A DNA stretch of 50,297 bases from an uncultured Lachnospiraceae bacterium (GTDB lineage Bacteria; Bacillota; Clostridia; Lachnospirales; Lachnospiraceae), in assembly GCA_959022495.1 (NCBI GenBank), contig CAUEYX010000023.1:1-50297 (forward strand). Reading direction: 5' to 3'. A program made the translations under genes and the position numbers. The notes beneath the pieces are model-generated. The model saw nothing but the letters and a program-made list of their open reading frames with translations, was not told the origin of the DNA and made no database searches. This document shows positions 1-8,546 of this stretch, piece after piece. Positions within the stretch are counted from its first letter, which is position 1, and every line of letters begins with the position of its first letter.

Positions 1-51
1 AGCAGAGGACTGAAAATCCTCGTGTCGCTGGTTCGATTCCGGCTCTGGGCA
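1..51 (+). tRNA. tRNA-Phe(GAA), 5' part cut by window edge
   Basis: Only the anticodon arm, variable loop, T arm and acceptor 3' strand are present. The anticodon loop CTGAAAA sits in the stem GAGGA/TCCTC and puts anticodon GAA at 12-14. The T arm GCTGG-TTCGATT-CCGGC and discriminator A at 51 follow. CCA is not encoded. Confidence 0.93.
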
Positions 52-86
52 TTTTCTTTTGCAAAAAGAAAGATATAACTGAATAC

Positions 87-159
87 GGGCGTGTAGCTCA
101 GGTGGTAGAGCACTTGACTTTTAATCAAGTTGTCCGGGGTTCGAATCCCCGCACGCTCA
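87..159 (+). tRNA. tRNA-Lys(TTT)
   Basis: A complete 73-nt cloverleaf. Acceptor strands GGGCGTG and CACGCTC pair with one G-U. The anticodon loop CTTTTAA gives TTT at 120-122. The T arm is CGGGG-TTCGAAT-CCCCG and the discriminator is A159. It lies 35 nt after tRNA-Phe, so the two are probably processed from one transcript. Confidence 0.96.
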
Positions 160-167
160 GGTTTATG

Positions 168-212
168 AAAGCTGGAGATGCTGCAGTCACGCGGTGTACC
201 GGCTTTTTTGTT
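168..212 (+). terminator. Probable terminator of the tRNA cluster
   Basis: An 8-bp stem AAAGCTGG (168-175) / CCGGCTTT (199-206), with one G-U pair and a long 23-nt loop, runs into a T tract. Its place just after tRNA-Lys fits a rho-independent terminator. The long loop lowers confidence. Confidence 0.5.
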
Positions 213-323
213 TTTCAGCAGTTCCGTTATCCACTCGAGAATCAATTTTGATAATATGTTGTATTTTTCAGTTGTTTTATGTATTCCTGATGAGATCACT
301 TCTGATCAAATTACCATAAAAAT

Positions 324-440
324 GTTAAAAAATAACAGATAAATTCTCTTGATGATGTGATTGGCAATAACATCATGCAAAAGTTATAATTTTTATCCTA
401 ATAACATTGAAATAATGTTGAAAAATAACATAATTATGTT
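324..440. promoter_or_regulatory. Cluster of palindromic operator-like sites
   Basis: Three related inverted repeats built on AACAT/ATGTT or GTTA/TAAC lie in an AT-rich region: GTTA-N5-TAAC at 324-336, AACATT-N5-AATGTT at 403-419, and the perfect palindrome AACATAATTATGTT at 427-440. The last overlaps the -35 box of the promoter at 439-467. DeoR/GlpR-type regulators usually repress by binding such repeats, and the next gene encodes one, so autoregulation is the natural inference. The rest of 160-645 is AT-rich and shows no gene apart from a minute reading frame near 525-545. Confidence 0.55.
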
Positions 441-467
441 GACTATACAGTTCTATTGTGATAATAT
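439..467 (+). promoter_or_regulatory. Sigma-A-type promoter of the nucleoside operon
   Basis: -35 TTGACT (439-444), a 17-bp spacer and -10 TAATAT (462-467). Transcription would start near 474, giving a leader of about 180 nt before the deoR-family gene. The -35 overlaps the best palindrome, which suits repression by steric block. Confidence 0.6.
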
Positions 468-524
468 ATCACCATAAATGTTAGAAATAAACAAATATGT
501 GGTGTTGTTTTCTTCATCGTGCAA

Positions 525-545
525 AGGAGGAATGGAATGGCTTAA
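525..545 (+). other. Strong Shine-Dalgarno before a two-codon frame in the leader
   Basis: A near-perfect AGGAGG (525-530) is followed, 6 nt later, by ATG GCT TAA (537-545). An overlapping alternative from ATG 532 would encode five residues (MEWLK), but its spacing of 1 nt is too short. It lies in the operon leader about 110 nt upstream of the first real gene. It could be a leader minigene or a chance match. Confidence 0.3.
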
Positions 546-657
546 GTGATTGCAAATGGCAGGTAATGTTTACCAGGACCATATTCTGTTATAACTTTGA
601 GGCATATGAATAAATGATGTTACATGCAGATGCAGAGTAACAGGAATGGAGGAGAAA

Positions 658-1434
658 GTGAAGACATTTACTGCCGAGGAAAGAAAAAGTTTTATTTTGT
701 CACATGTTAAAGAAAATGAATTTGTGGATATTTCTTATTTAAAAACTGCATTAAATGTATCAGAAATGACAGTCAGAAGAGATCTGAAAAAACTGGAAGA
801 GGATAATGCGCTTGTACGTGTACTCGGCGGGGCACGCTGTATACCGAACGGCGCTTATGAGGCTCCAGTTGACAAGAGAGTTAAATTTCATTCTGACGAA
901 AAGGACAAGGCTGCCAGGTATGCTGCCTCTTTAATCCGGGAGGGAGATTCCATTTTTATGGACGCAAGCAGTACCATTTATGCGATGGTTCCCTATCTGC
1001 AGACTGAGATGACAGTAATTACGAACAATATCAGCATCTGCACACGGCTTAAGGACAATGAAAAGATAAAAGTGATTTTATTGGGAGGCAGTCTGAGGCG
1101 GAGCGCCATGTCGCTGGTGGGACAGGAGACGATTCATATGATCGGGCACTATTATGTGGACAAAGCATTTCTCTCATCAAAGGCGGCTGACTATGAACAT
1201 GGCATCTATGATGCGACAGCAGATGAAGCAGAGGTGAAAAAGGCAATGATGAATTCCAGCAGGGAAACGTATTTTCTGATGGATCATTACAAGCTGAACA
1301 GCAGAGCATTCTATAAAGTGTGCAGTTTAGGGGATGCGGACGGGCTGATAATAGATAAAACCGAGGATTCGTATGTAAAGGAATTTCTGGCGGCCTGCAG
1401 GGACAAAAATTACAATATCCACTGTGTGGGCTGA
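658..1434 (+). CDS. DeoR/GlpR-family transcriptional regulator
   Basis: Probably a sugar-phosphate-responsive repressor of the operon that follows. The N-terminal winged helix-turn-helix carries the family signature SEMTVRRDLKKLE, followed by VRVLGGA. The C-terminal half is the ribose-5-phosphate-isomerase-like sensor domain with FMDASSTIY and LLGGSLRRSAMSLVG. The chosen start is GTG 658, because GGAGG at 648-652 sits 5 nt before it. The in-frame ATG at 646 would add four residues but has no good ribosome site. Length is about 258 residues, normal for the family. It is the first gene after the palindrome cluster and is followed 58 nt later by the lipoprotein gene. The effector is unknown; a pentose 1-phosphate made by the operon's enzymes is a reasonable guess. 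Confidence 0.9.
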   Translation: MKTFTAEERKSFILSHVKENEFVDISYLKTALNVSEMTVRRDLKKLEEDNALVRVLGGARCIPNGAYEAPVDKRVKFHSDEKDKAARYAASLIREGDSIFMDASSTIYAMVPYLQTEMTVITNNISICTRLKDNEKIKVILLGGSLRRSAMSLVGQETIHMIGHYYVDKAFLSSKAADYEHGIYDATADEAEVKKAMMNSSRETYFLMDHYKLNSRAFYKVCSLGDADGLIIDKTEDSYVKEFLAACRDKNYNIHCVG

Positions 1435-1492
1435 CAGGGGCTTTGGGAGCGCCTTACAGACCGGCACAATCAGAAAGGAGAAAAGGGTCGAT

Positions 1493-2593
1493 ATGAAGAA
1501 AATGATAAAGGGAGGACTGGTTGTAACATTGAGTGTATGCCTGCTTGCGGGGTGCGGACAGGGCGGAACAGGAGACGGCGGCACCGGCAGTGACGGCGGT
1601 GACAGCAGTGATTCTTTGAGTGTGCTCCTTCTTGTTCCCGGAACGCTGGGCGATAAATCTTTCTTTGATTCTGCGAATGAGGGCCTGGGCCTGATCGAAG
1701 AAAATTATGATGCCGAGACGAAAGTTGTGGAAATGGGAACAGATACAACGAAGTATTCTGCTACACTGGACGATGTGTGCAACGAAGACTGGGATATTAT
1801 TATAACCGGAGGCAGCAATATTTCACAGCCGCTTCAGGAGGCAGCGGCTGATTATCCGGATCAGCAGTTTATTCTGTATGATGAGAGTGTTGACTATTCA
1901 GACGGCGCAAATTCCAATATTTACTGCATGACGTATAAATGTAATGAAGGTGGATATCTTGCTGGTGTTCTTGCTGCTTCGATGACTGAGACAGGGCAGA
2001 TCGGGTTTGCGGGAGGATATGACATCCCGCTGATTAATGACTGGCTTGTGGGATATATTGAGGGAGCGCAGTCAGTGAATCCGGATATTAAGGCTGCTAC
2101 AGGTTATATGAACAGTTTTACGGATGCGGCTAAGGGAAAAGAAGTCGGGCTTGCGCTGTATAATGCGGGATCTGACATTGTATTTCAGGCAGCCGGCGGC
2201 GCGGGGCTTGGTGTCCTGGACGCTGCAAAAGAGGCAGGCATGCATGCGATTGGGACAGACTCCGATCAGTCAGAGCTGTTTTCCAGCGATACGGAAAAGG
2301 CAAATGCTATTTACACATCCATTATGAAACGTGTGGATCTGTCCATTGATATGGCGATCGGAAAGTATGTTGACGGGGAACTGGAATTTGGTACTGTGGA
2401 CGTTTACGGCGTTGCGGACGGATGTATCGAACTTACAAATAACAGCTGGTATCAGGAGAATGTGCCCCAGGAAGTGCGGGATGTTGTGGAAGCGGCAAGA
2501 CAGGACATCGTTGATGGCAAGGTGACTCCATCAAGCGCGCACGATATGACAGACGACGAAGTGCAGGATATGAAAGACGAGGTACAGCCGTAA
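1493..2593 (+). CDS. BMP-family nucleoside-binding lipoprotein (ABC transporter)
   Basis: Extracellular substrate receptor of the ABC importer encoded next. The start ATG 1493 begins a lipoprotein signal peptide (MKKMIKGG, hydrophobic stretch, lipobox LAGC), then a Gly/Ser/Asp-rich linker of about 30 residues. The mature part has BMP/PnrA hallmarks: VPGTLGDKSFFD near the N terminus, NEGGYLAGVLAASM, and GFAGGYDIPLINDWLVGYIEGA. Treponema PnrA and the Bacillus NupNOPQ receptor of this family bind purine nucleosides, so the likely ligands are nucleosides. Length is about 366 residues. AAAGGAG lies 12 nt upstream of the start. The C terminus is acidic. Confidence 0.9.
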   Translation: MKKMIKGGLVVTLSVCLLAGCGQGGTGDGGTGSDGGDSSDSLSVLLLVPGTLGDKSFFDSANEGLGLIEENYDAETKVVEMGTDTTKYSATLDDVCNEDWDIIITGGSNISQPLQEAAADYPDQQFILYDESVDYSDGANSNIYCMTYKCNEGGYLAGVLAASMTETGQIGFAGGYDIPLINDWLVGYIEGAQSVNPDIKAATGYMNSFTDAAKGKEVGLALYNAGSDIVFQAAGGAGLGVLDAAKEAGMHAIGTDSDQSELFSSDTEKANAIYTSIMKRVDLSIDMAIGKYVDGELEFGTVDVYGVADGCIELTNNSWYQENVPQEVRDVVEAARQDIVDGKVTPSSAHDMTDDEVQDMKDEVQP

Positions 2594-2607
2594 GAGAGGA
2601 GCAGTCA

Positions 2608-4173
2608 ATGGGAACAGCCAAAAATATTTTAGACATGAAAAATATTACTAAAATATATGGTAATGGAATCGCAGCGAATTCCCATGTTGATTTCTCTGTA
2701 GCAAAAGGAGAGATCCACGCGCTGATGGGAGAGAACGGTGCGGGTAAATCTACATTAATGAAAATATTATTTGGCATTGAGCAGCCTGACGAGGGAACGA
2801 TTGAGTTAAACGGGAAGGCAGTTAAGATCAGCTCACCGGACAAAGCGCTCCAGGCAGGGATCGGGATGGTGCATCAACATTTTAAACTGGTGCCGTCGCT
2901 GACAGCCGCAGAAAATATCGTCCTGGGAAAGGAACCGAAAAAGCATGGGCTCCTCGATAAAAAAGGAGCTTATGCCGCCGTGAAAGCGCTTTCTGAAAGA
3001 TTCGGGTTTGACATTGATCCCCAGGAAACAGTGAGCAACCTCTCTGTCGGGAAGAAGCAGAAAGTCGAAATATTAAAAAGTCTCTACAGGAAAGTGGATC
3101 TCCTGATTTTAGATGAGCCTACAGCTGTGCTGACGCCGCAGGAGACAGAAGAACTATTTGAACAGCTGGAGAAACTGAGGGACGAAGGGCTGACGATTAT
3201 ATTTATTTCACATAAGCTTAATGAGATAAAGCAGATATGCCAGAGAATCACAATCATGCGCCACGGGAAAAGTGTGGGGACTTATGATGTGGAGAAACTG
3301 ACGATTGAAGAGATATCTAAGCTGATGGTGGGCAGGGATATTATTCTGAAAGTGGAGAAGACCCCCGCGCAGCCCGCGAAAACACAGCTCGAAGTAAAGG
3401 ACGTCAGCAGCAGAAACGAAGCGGGCAGACAGGTGTTAAATCATGTATCCTTCTCTCTGCGCTCAGGAGAGATCCTGGGAATTGCGGGCGTGGAAGGCAG
3501 CGGGCAGGAGGAGATCGTACAGCTCATAACAGGAATGAAAAAGCAGGGGAACAGCGGCCGCATCCTCTTCGGAGACAGGGATCTGAAGGGCGCGCGCATC
3601 CGTGATATTCGGAGAAAAGGCATGGCGTACATCCCGGAAGACCGTATGACCATGGGTGCGGCAGAACATATCAGCATCCGGGAGAACCTGATATCAAGTA
3701 TTTATGATACGGATCAGGTTAACAGCGGCATCCTCATAGATAAGAAAAAAGTAAAAACCTGGGTTGAGGACGCTGTCAAAGACTATGACATCCGCTGCGG
3801 AAGCCCCGGAGATGCGGTGGGCATGCTTTCCGGGGGAAACATGCAGAAGGTTGTGATCGCGAGAGAATTTAAGACAAATCCTGAAGTATTGGTGGCGGAT
3901 CAGCCGACCAGAGGTGTGGACGTGGGCTCAATCGAATTCATCCACAGAAAGATCGTTGAGATCCGGGATAAAGGCTGCGCGGTACTTCTGGTTTCCGCTG
4001 ATCTCAATGAAATCCTGGAACTGGCGGATGGTATTATTGTTATGCACCAAGGTGGAATTGCGGCATATTTCTCTTCGACAAAAGACCTGGACGAAGAGGA
4101 GCTGGGCTACTATATGCTGGGTGTGAAAAAACAGTCAGAAGAGGAGATAAGGAGGGCTTGCCGTGAAGAATAA
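2608..4173 (+). CDS. Nucleoside/sugar-type ABC transporter ATPase, two cassettes (NupO/YufO-like)
   Basis: Energises nucleoside import with the two permeases downstream. It is a 521-residue fused double cassette. The N-terminal cassette is complete: Walker A GENGAGKST (41-49), Q-loop MVHQHF, signature LSVGKKQ, Walker B LLILDEPTAVL and the switch FISHKL. The C-terminal cassette has a degenerate Walker A (GVEGSGQEE, lacking GKS/T) but keeps signature LSGGNMQKVV and VADQPTRGVD. This asymmetry is typical of the ribose/nucleoside ATPases. It starts 14 nt after the lipoprotein stop behind AGAGAGGAG, and its 3' end overlaps the next gene by 11 nt, indicating translational coupling. Confidence 0.93.
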   Translation: MGTAKNILDMKNITKIYGNGIAANSHVDFSVAKGEIHALMGENGAGKSTLMKILFGIEQPDEGTIELNGKAVKISSPDKALQAGIGMVHQHFKLVPSLTAAENIVLGKEPKKHGLLDKKGAYAAVKALSERFGFDIDPQETVSNLSVGKKQKVEILKSLYRKVDLLILDEPTAVLTPQETEELFEQLEKLRDEGLTIIFISHKLNEIKQICQRITIMRHGKSVGTYDVEKLTIEEISKLMVGRDIILKVEKTPAQPAKTQLEVKDVSSRNEAGRQVLNHVSFSLRSGEILGIAGVEGSGQEEIVQLITGMKKQGNSGRILFGDRDLKGARIRDIRRKGMAYIPEDRMTMGAAEHISIRENLISSIYDTDQVNSGILIDKKKVKTWVEDAVKDYDIRCGSPGDAVGMLSGGNMQKVVIAREFKTNPEVLVADQPTRGVDVGSIEFIHRKIVEIRDKGCAVLLVSADLNEILELADGIIVMHQGGIAAYFSSTKDLDEEELGYYMLGVKKQSEEEIRRACREE

Positions 4174-5239
4174 ACGCAAAGGGATCAATCCGTTTGAAAT
4201 GATCAGAACACTTGCAGCAGTAGGCATCGCGGTTCTCTTTTCTGTTGTGGTTATTTTCCTCGTAAGTGACCAGCCGCTGAACGCGGTTTACTGCTTCTTT
4301 GTTGAACCGCTTCTGTCATTCCGCTATTGGTCCAATATAATTGAACTGATGACGCCCCTTTTGTTTACCGGTCTGGCGATGACATTCATCCTTCAGACGA
4401 AGGTTTACAACCTGGCGGTGGAAGGCATGTTCTATGTGGGCGGAATGAGTGCGGCCATGGCCGCCATTCTCCTGCATATGGGGTCGGGACTGCACGCTGT
4501 CACGGCACTGCTGTGCGGAGCGCTGGCAGGAGCTGTCGTATCACTGATCCCATCCGTGCTCAAACTGAAGTTTGAGGCCAATGAGATCGTGTCGTCTCTA
4601 ATGCTGAACTATATTGTATTTTATGTGGGTGACTGCCTGCTGAAAACACTGATCCGAGATCCGAACAGCACGTTTGTGTCGTCCAAAAGATTTGATAAGA
4701 CGGCATCGTTATTCGAATTCTCCAGAGGTATCCATATGGGGCTTGTGATCGCGGCGGTGCTCATTGTCCTGGCCTATATTTTCCTGTATAAAACAAAGTG
4801 GGGATACGCGGTACGCATGTGCGGCGAGAATAAAACGTTTGCAAAATATTCCGGCATTGGCGTGGTATCCACAATTCTGATGTCCCAGATTATCGGCGGC
4901 CTGATTGCCGGGCTGGGCGGAGCGGCATACATGCTCGGATCTCAGCAGACCATCAATTACGGCTGGAGATCCGGTTATGGCTGGGATGGCATTATGATTG
5001 CCATTATTGCCAGAAATAACCCGAAATATGTTCCGATTGGAGCGTTTCTTCTGGCATACCTGCGGACTGGCGCGGATATCATGAGCAGGAATACAGACGT
5101 GCAGAATGAGGTTGTCTCGCTCATACAGGGTGTGATCATTATTCTGGTGGCCGCGGCGGGCTTTCTTTCGAAATTCAAGAAAAAAATGACGATCAAAATG
5201 CTGAAAGAAAGTGAAGCGGTGAAGGGAGGACAGGCATGA
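4163..5239 (+). CDS. ABC transporter permease (NupP/YufP-like)
   Basis: The first of two inner-membrane subunits forming the nucleoside channel. The 358-residue protein is a BPD_transp_2 family permease with many hydrophobic segments. It contains the family EAA-like region around VRMCGENKTFAKYSGIGV and the conserved loop YGWDGIMIAIIARNNP. It starts at GTG 4163 inside the ATPase gene, with GGAGG upstream, and its stop overlaps the next start (ATGA at 5236-5239). The hydrophilic N-terminal KNKRKG precedes the first membrane span. Confidence 0.93.
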   Translation: MKNKRKGINPFEMIRTLAAVGIAVLFSVVVIFLVSDQPLNAVYCFFVEPLLSFRYWSNIIELMTPLLFTGLAMTFILQTKVYNLAVEGMFYVGGMSAAMAAILLHMGSGLHAVTALLCGALAGAVVSLIPSVLKLKFEANEIVSSLMLNYIVFYVGDCLLKTLIRDPNSTFVSSKRFDKTASLFEFSRGIHMGLVIAAVLIVLAYIFLYKTKWGYAVRMCGENKTFAKYSGIGVVSTILMSQIIGGLIAGLGGAAYMLGSQQTINYGWRSGYGWDGIMIAIIARNNPKYVPIGAFLLAYLRTGADIMSRNTDVQNEVVSLIQGVIIILVAAAGFLSKFKKKMTIKMLKESEAVKGGQA

Positions 5240-6168
5240 AGATATTTGAAATCGTTACATCAGTAAGTTTTCTATTTTCGATCATCCGTATGACGACTCC
5301 CATTTTATACGCATCGCTGGCGTACCTGGTGGCTGATCTGGCGGGCGTCTCCAATATTGGAATCGAAGGGATTATGCTGACCTGCGCCCTGGTCGGAGTC
5401 CTTGCAAGCGCGGCTTTTGGAGCCAATGCGTTTATCGGTCTCTGCGCGGCGATGGCAGTGGGCGCGTTTCTTGGTATTCTGTTATGCTTTATTGTTACAA
5501 AGCTGAAGACAGATGCGACGATTGCGGGAATCGCCTACAATATAGCGGCGGCGGGCGGGACAGTATTTGTCCTGTACCTGGCGGTTGGAGAAAAGGGGAT
5601 CTCCTCTTCTCTGGTAAGCGGCGTGCTTCCCAATATTAAGATCTCTGCGCTGAGTGATGTCCCGATTATCGGAAATATTCTGCTTGGGCATAATGTGATG
5701 ACTTATATCGCGGTTCTTTTGGTTATCCTGCTGGCACTGTTTCTTAAGAAAACGTCCCTGGGACTTCATATCAGAAGCTGCGGCGAAAATGCGGAGGCAC
5801 TCCGGTCCGTGGGCGTCCATGTTTCCAGAGTGCAGTATATCGCGCTGGCCATGAGCGGGATTCTGGCGGCTATGGGAGGCGCATATATGTCTATGGGATA
5901 TGTGTCTTACTTTGTGAGAGACATGGTGGCAGGGCGCGGTTATATCGCGATCGCGGCGGCAGCGCTGGGTGCCAACCGCCCCGGATTCACACTTTTGGTG
6001 TGTATCCTGTTCGGTGTGGCAGACGCGTTTGCTGTCAACCCGGAGACACAGAATATGGGCATTCCAACAGAACTTGTAAGTACAATACCATATATCGTAA
6101 CAATTGTGGTCCTTGTGATCTATTCATATAAAAAGATGCGGGAAAAGAAAAAAGCAGCCGCAGTCTGA
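5236..6168 (+). CDS. ABC transporter permease (NupQ/YufQ-like)
   Basis: The second permease subunit, 310 residues, nearly all hydrophobic helices. The conserved family stretch SNIGIEGIML occurs near residues 37-46. The coupling region reads LHIRSCGENAEALRSVGV, paralogous to the equivalent region of the preceding permease. The C terminus is basic (YKKMREKKK), as expected on the cytoplasmic side. It overlaps the upstream gene by 4 nt. The order receptor-ATPase-permease-permease is the standard arrangement for BMP-type nucleoside importers. Confidence 0.93.
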   Translation: MKIFEIVTSVSFLFSIIRMTTPILYASLAYLVADLAGVSNIGIEGIMLTCALVGVLASAAFGANAFIGLCAAMAVGAFLGILLCFIVTKLKTDATIAGIAYNIAAAGGTVFVLYLAVGEKGISSSLVSGVLPNIKISALSDVPIIGNILLGHNVMTYIAVLLVILLALFLKKTSLGLHIRSCGENAEALRSVGVHVSRVQYIALAMSGILAAMGGAYMSMGYVSYFVRDMVAGRGYIAIAAAALGANRPGFTLLVCILFGVADAFAVNPETQNMGIPTELVSTIPYIVTIVVLVIYSYKKMREKKKAAAV

Positions 6169-6191
6169 CAGAGAAAGGATGAGGCATACAG

Positions 6192-6923
6192 ATGGAAAAA
6201 ATCGTACCTATCATTGACATACCCTACGGGAAAATCGCAGAAAGAGTCATTGTGTGCGGAGACCCGAAAAGGGCGGAGAGAATCGCGGAGAAACTGGAAG
6301 ATGCAGAAGTGGTGGCAAAAAGCAGAGAATATTGGACTTATAACGGAACATACAAGGGTGTCCCTGTCAGCGTCGCGTCCCATGGAGTAGGCGGAAATGG
6401 AGCTTCGGTATGTTTTGAAGGGCTGATCCTGGGCGGGGCAAAGACGATTATCCGTGTGGGAACCTGCGGGACCCTTCCGGATGATATCCCCCAGAGCTCT
6501 CTGATTATAGGTACAGCGGCCTGCAGGGAAGACGGGATCACTCAGCAGTTCATCCCCCTCTCCTATCCGGCTGTGGCATCCCTGGACGTAGTGAACGCAA
6601 TGATCCGCACGGCAGCGGAGATCCGCCCGGACACGCGGGCCGGGATTATCACAACGTCTGGTCTGTTCTACAAAGGACTTCTGGAGACGAACAACAAGGT
6701 ATACAGGGAGGCCGGAGTGCTTGCGATGGAAAATGAAGCGTCTGTACTCTTTACGATCGCGTCTGTGAGAGGGATTAAGGCGGGCTGCATCGTGGTGGCA
6801 GACGGCCCATGCTTTGAGTTCGTAGGATCGGAGGAGTTTGACCATTATCCGGAGAAGATGAAAGAATCACAGGAAGACGCGATCAGGATCGCTCTGGAAA
6901 GTATTATTAAAGTGGAAAGCTGA
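6192..6923 (+). CDS. Nucleoside phosphorylase (PNP/UDP family 1)
   Basis: Predicted to cleave an imported nucleoside with phosphate to give free base plus (deoxy)ribose 1-phosphate. The 243-residue protein has the fold signatures: VCGDPKRAERIA (phosphate loop), SHGVGGNGAS, RVGTCGTL, and the ribose-binding segment LAMENEASVLFTIA, followed by the ADGP loop. The MENEAS segment and length resemble uridine phosphorylase and DeoD-type hexameric enzymes, but base specificity cannot be read from sequence with confidence. It starts 23 nt after the permease, with AAAGGATGAGG upstream. Its pairing with a nucleoside importer and an MtnA-like isomerase argues for use of the ribose moiety as well as the base. 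Confidence 0.9.
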   Translation: MEKIVPIIDIPYGKIAERVIVCGDPKRAERIAEKLEDAEVVAKSREYWTYNGTYKGVPVSVASHGVGGNGASVCFEGLILGGAKTIIRVGTCGTLPDDIPQSSLIIGTAACREDGITQQFIPLSYPAVASLDVVNAMIRTAAEIRPDTRAGIITTSGLFYKGLLETNNKVYREAGVLAMENEASVLFTIASVRGIKAGCIVVADGPCFEFVGSEEFDHYPEKMKESQEDAIRIALESIIKVES

Positions 6924-6933
6924 GGGATACAGG

Positions 6934-8025
6934 ATGCAGACAGAAATGAAGAAATCAGGGATCTGGGGTGCTGGGAATATTGCCAATACCCATGCGGAAG
7001 CGCTCAAAGCAGGCGGATTCACGGCAGGAGCTGTGGTGGATGTCAATGAGCAGAAGGCGGAGGAATTTGCCAGAAGGCACGGTATCGAAAAATGGGGGAC
7101 CGATCCCGCGCTTCTCCTGGATGATGAGATCGGTACGGTGCATGTGTGCACGCCGCCGAACCTGCATTATGAAATGGTAAAGACGCTGCTGGAGCATAAG
7201 AAGAACGTGCTGTGCGAAAAACCGCTCTGTTTTCAGAATGAAGAGGCAGAAGAACTGGCGCGGCTCGCGAAAAGCAGCGGCGTGGTCTGCGCGGTCAACT
7301 TTAATGTGCGTTTCCATATGGCGTGCCAGCGGGCCCATGAGATTATTTCGTCAGATGATTTTGGAAGGGTGAATCTGATTCATGGGGCATACCTGCAGGA
7401 ATTTAACGCGTTTCCGGCTCCGCTGGACTGGAGATATAATGAGAAACTTGCGGGAAAGATGCGGGCAGTTACAGAGATTGGCACACACTGGCTGGATATC
7501 GCCCAGTATATATCGGGAAGGAAAGTCACGGCAGTATCCGCGGATTTCGGTAAGTTTTGTCCGGAAAGATATCTGGAAAACGGGGTGATGTATCCGGATG
7601 CTGGACAGGAGACAGGGGCGGAGAAGATAGAGGTACGCTCCGAAGATGCCGCTGTGGTAAATTTGAGATTTGATAATGGGGCGATCGGCTCCCTCGTTCT
7701 CTCGGAAGTCTCCCAGGGGCATATTAACAGGCTGAGCCTGGAAGTGACGGGAGAGAAGAAGAATCTGTGGTGGAATTCAGAGGATAATAACCTTCTGCAT
7801 ACGGCAGTAAAGGGCGGAGGCGTAAATTCAGAAATATTTGCCTTTGGCAACGGATTTATGGATACATTCCGAGCCCTTGTAGACTATTTCTATAAAGATG
7901 TAAAAGAGGGAGGCCCCTGCGCTGATCCGGTATACCCGACTTTTGAAGAGGGCAGGGATATTGTGAAGCTGTGCAACGCGCTGCTGGAAAGCGCGGAGCA
8001 GGATGGAAGGTGGACCGCTGTATGA
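6934..8025 (+). CDS. Gfo/Idh/MocA-family oxidoreductase
   Basis: An NAD(P)-dependent enzyme of unknown substrate, 363 residues. An N-terminal Rossmann fold (GAGNIANTHAEAL, residues about 10-22) is followed by the catalytic EKP motif (NVLCEKPLCF). The C-terminal domain carries TEIGTHWLDIAQY, whose His/Asp usually sit at the active site. Family members oxidise sugar hydroxyls, and some act by oxidation-elimination to break glycosidic bonds. In this operon it may act on a nucleoside or pentose, but that is inference from context. Its stop overlaps the start of the cupin gene (ATGA at 8022-8025). Confidence 0.88.
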   Translation: MQTEMKKSGIWGAGNIANTHAEALKAGGFTAGAVVDVNEQKAEEFARRHGIEKWGTDPALLLDDEIGTVHVCTPPNLHYEMVKTLLEHKKNVLCEKPLCFQNEEAEELARLAKSSGVVCAVNFNVRFHMACQRAHEIISSDDFGRVNLIHGAYLQEFNAFPAPLDWRYNEKLAGKMRAVTEIGTHWLDIAQYISGRKVTAVSADFGKFCPERYLENGVMYPDAGQETGAEKIEVRSEDAAVVNLRFDNGAIGSLVLSEVSQGHINRLSLEVTGEKKNLWWNSEDNNLLHTAVKGGGVNSEIFAFGNGFMDTFRALVDYFYKDVKEGGPCADPVYPTFEEGRDIVKLCNALLESAEQDGRWTAV

Positions 8026-8546
8026 GTGAAGAACGGGGAAAGAAACCTGCGCGGGAGGACATGCCGGACCTGATTGCGGAGCAGCTAGGACTTGTACCCC
8101 TTGAGGGGGAGGGCGGGCTGTACCGGTGCACCTACGAAGGCAGAGTGAAGGACAGTGGAGAGAAAGAATACAGCGCGATCTATTATATGCTGACCGGGAA
8201 CATGTTTTCCCATATGCACAGGCTCAGGGACGATGAACTTTATCACTATTATATGGGAGACGCTTTGGAACTGCTTCTCCTGTACCCGGACGGCACGTCC
8301 GAGATCAAATATCTGGGACCGGACCTTGTCCGGGGACAGACACCACAGGTCATGGTCCCCGCGGGCACATGGCAGGGCTCAAGGGTCATTGAAGGAGGAA
8401 TGTTCTGCCTCTGTGGAACGACGATGACTCCGGCATATACGCAGGAAGAGTATGAGCATGGAGACTGCGGAGAACTGTGCAGAGAATATCCGGAGAAAGC
8501 GGAGATAATCAGGCGCCTGTGCGGAGGGGAGGCGGAGGATGACTGA
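8022..8546 (+). CDS. DUF985 (cupin_5) family protein
   Basis: A small cupin of unknown function, about 174 residues. The start ATG 8022 overlaps the preceding stop. The family pattern is clear: an N-terminal helix LIAEQLGLVPLEGEGG, then YYMLTG-x4-HMHRLRDDELYHYYMGDALELL, and a second cupin motif MVPAGTWQGS. His and acidic residues in HMHRLRDDE are candidate metal or ligand contacts. DUF985 proteins have sugar-epimerase/isomerase-like folds, but no reaction is established that I can state with certainty. It is translationally coupled on both sides, so it very probably belongs to the operon's pathway. Confidence 0.85.
   Translation: MSEERGKKPAREDMPDLIAEQLGLVPLEGEGGLYRCTYEGRVKDSGEKEYSAIYYMLTGNMFSHMHRLRDDELYHYYMGDALELLLLYPDGTSEIKYLGPDLVRGQTPQVMVPAGTWQGSRVIEGGMFCLCGTTMTPAYTQEEYEHGDCGELCREYPEKAEIIRRLCGGEAEDD

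Noticed and set aside
474..645. Purine riboswitch in the leader of the nucleoside operon
   Set aside because: No purine-aptamer three-way junction or conserved loops could be found in the AT-rich leader. Palindromic protein sites explain control better.
1424..1492. Upstream extension of the BMP lipoprotein
   Set aside because: An earlier in-frame start would overlap the regulator gene and precede the signal peptide with 23 unrelated residues. ATG 1493 gives a standard lipoprotein signal.
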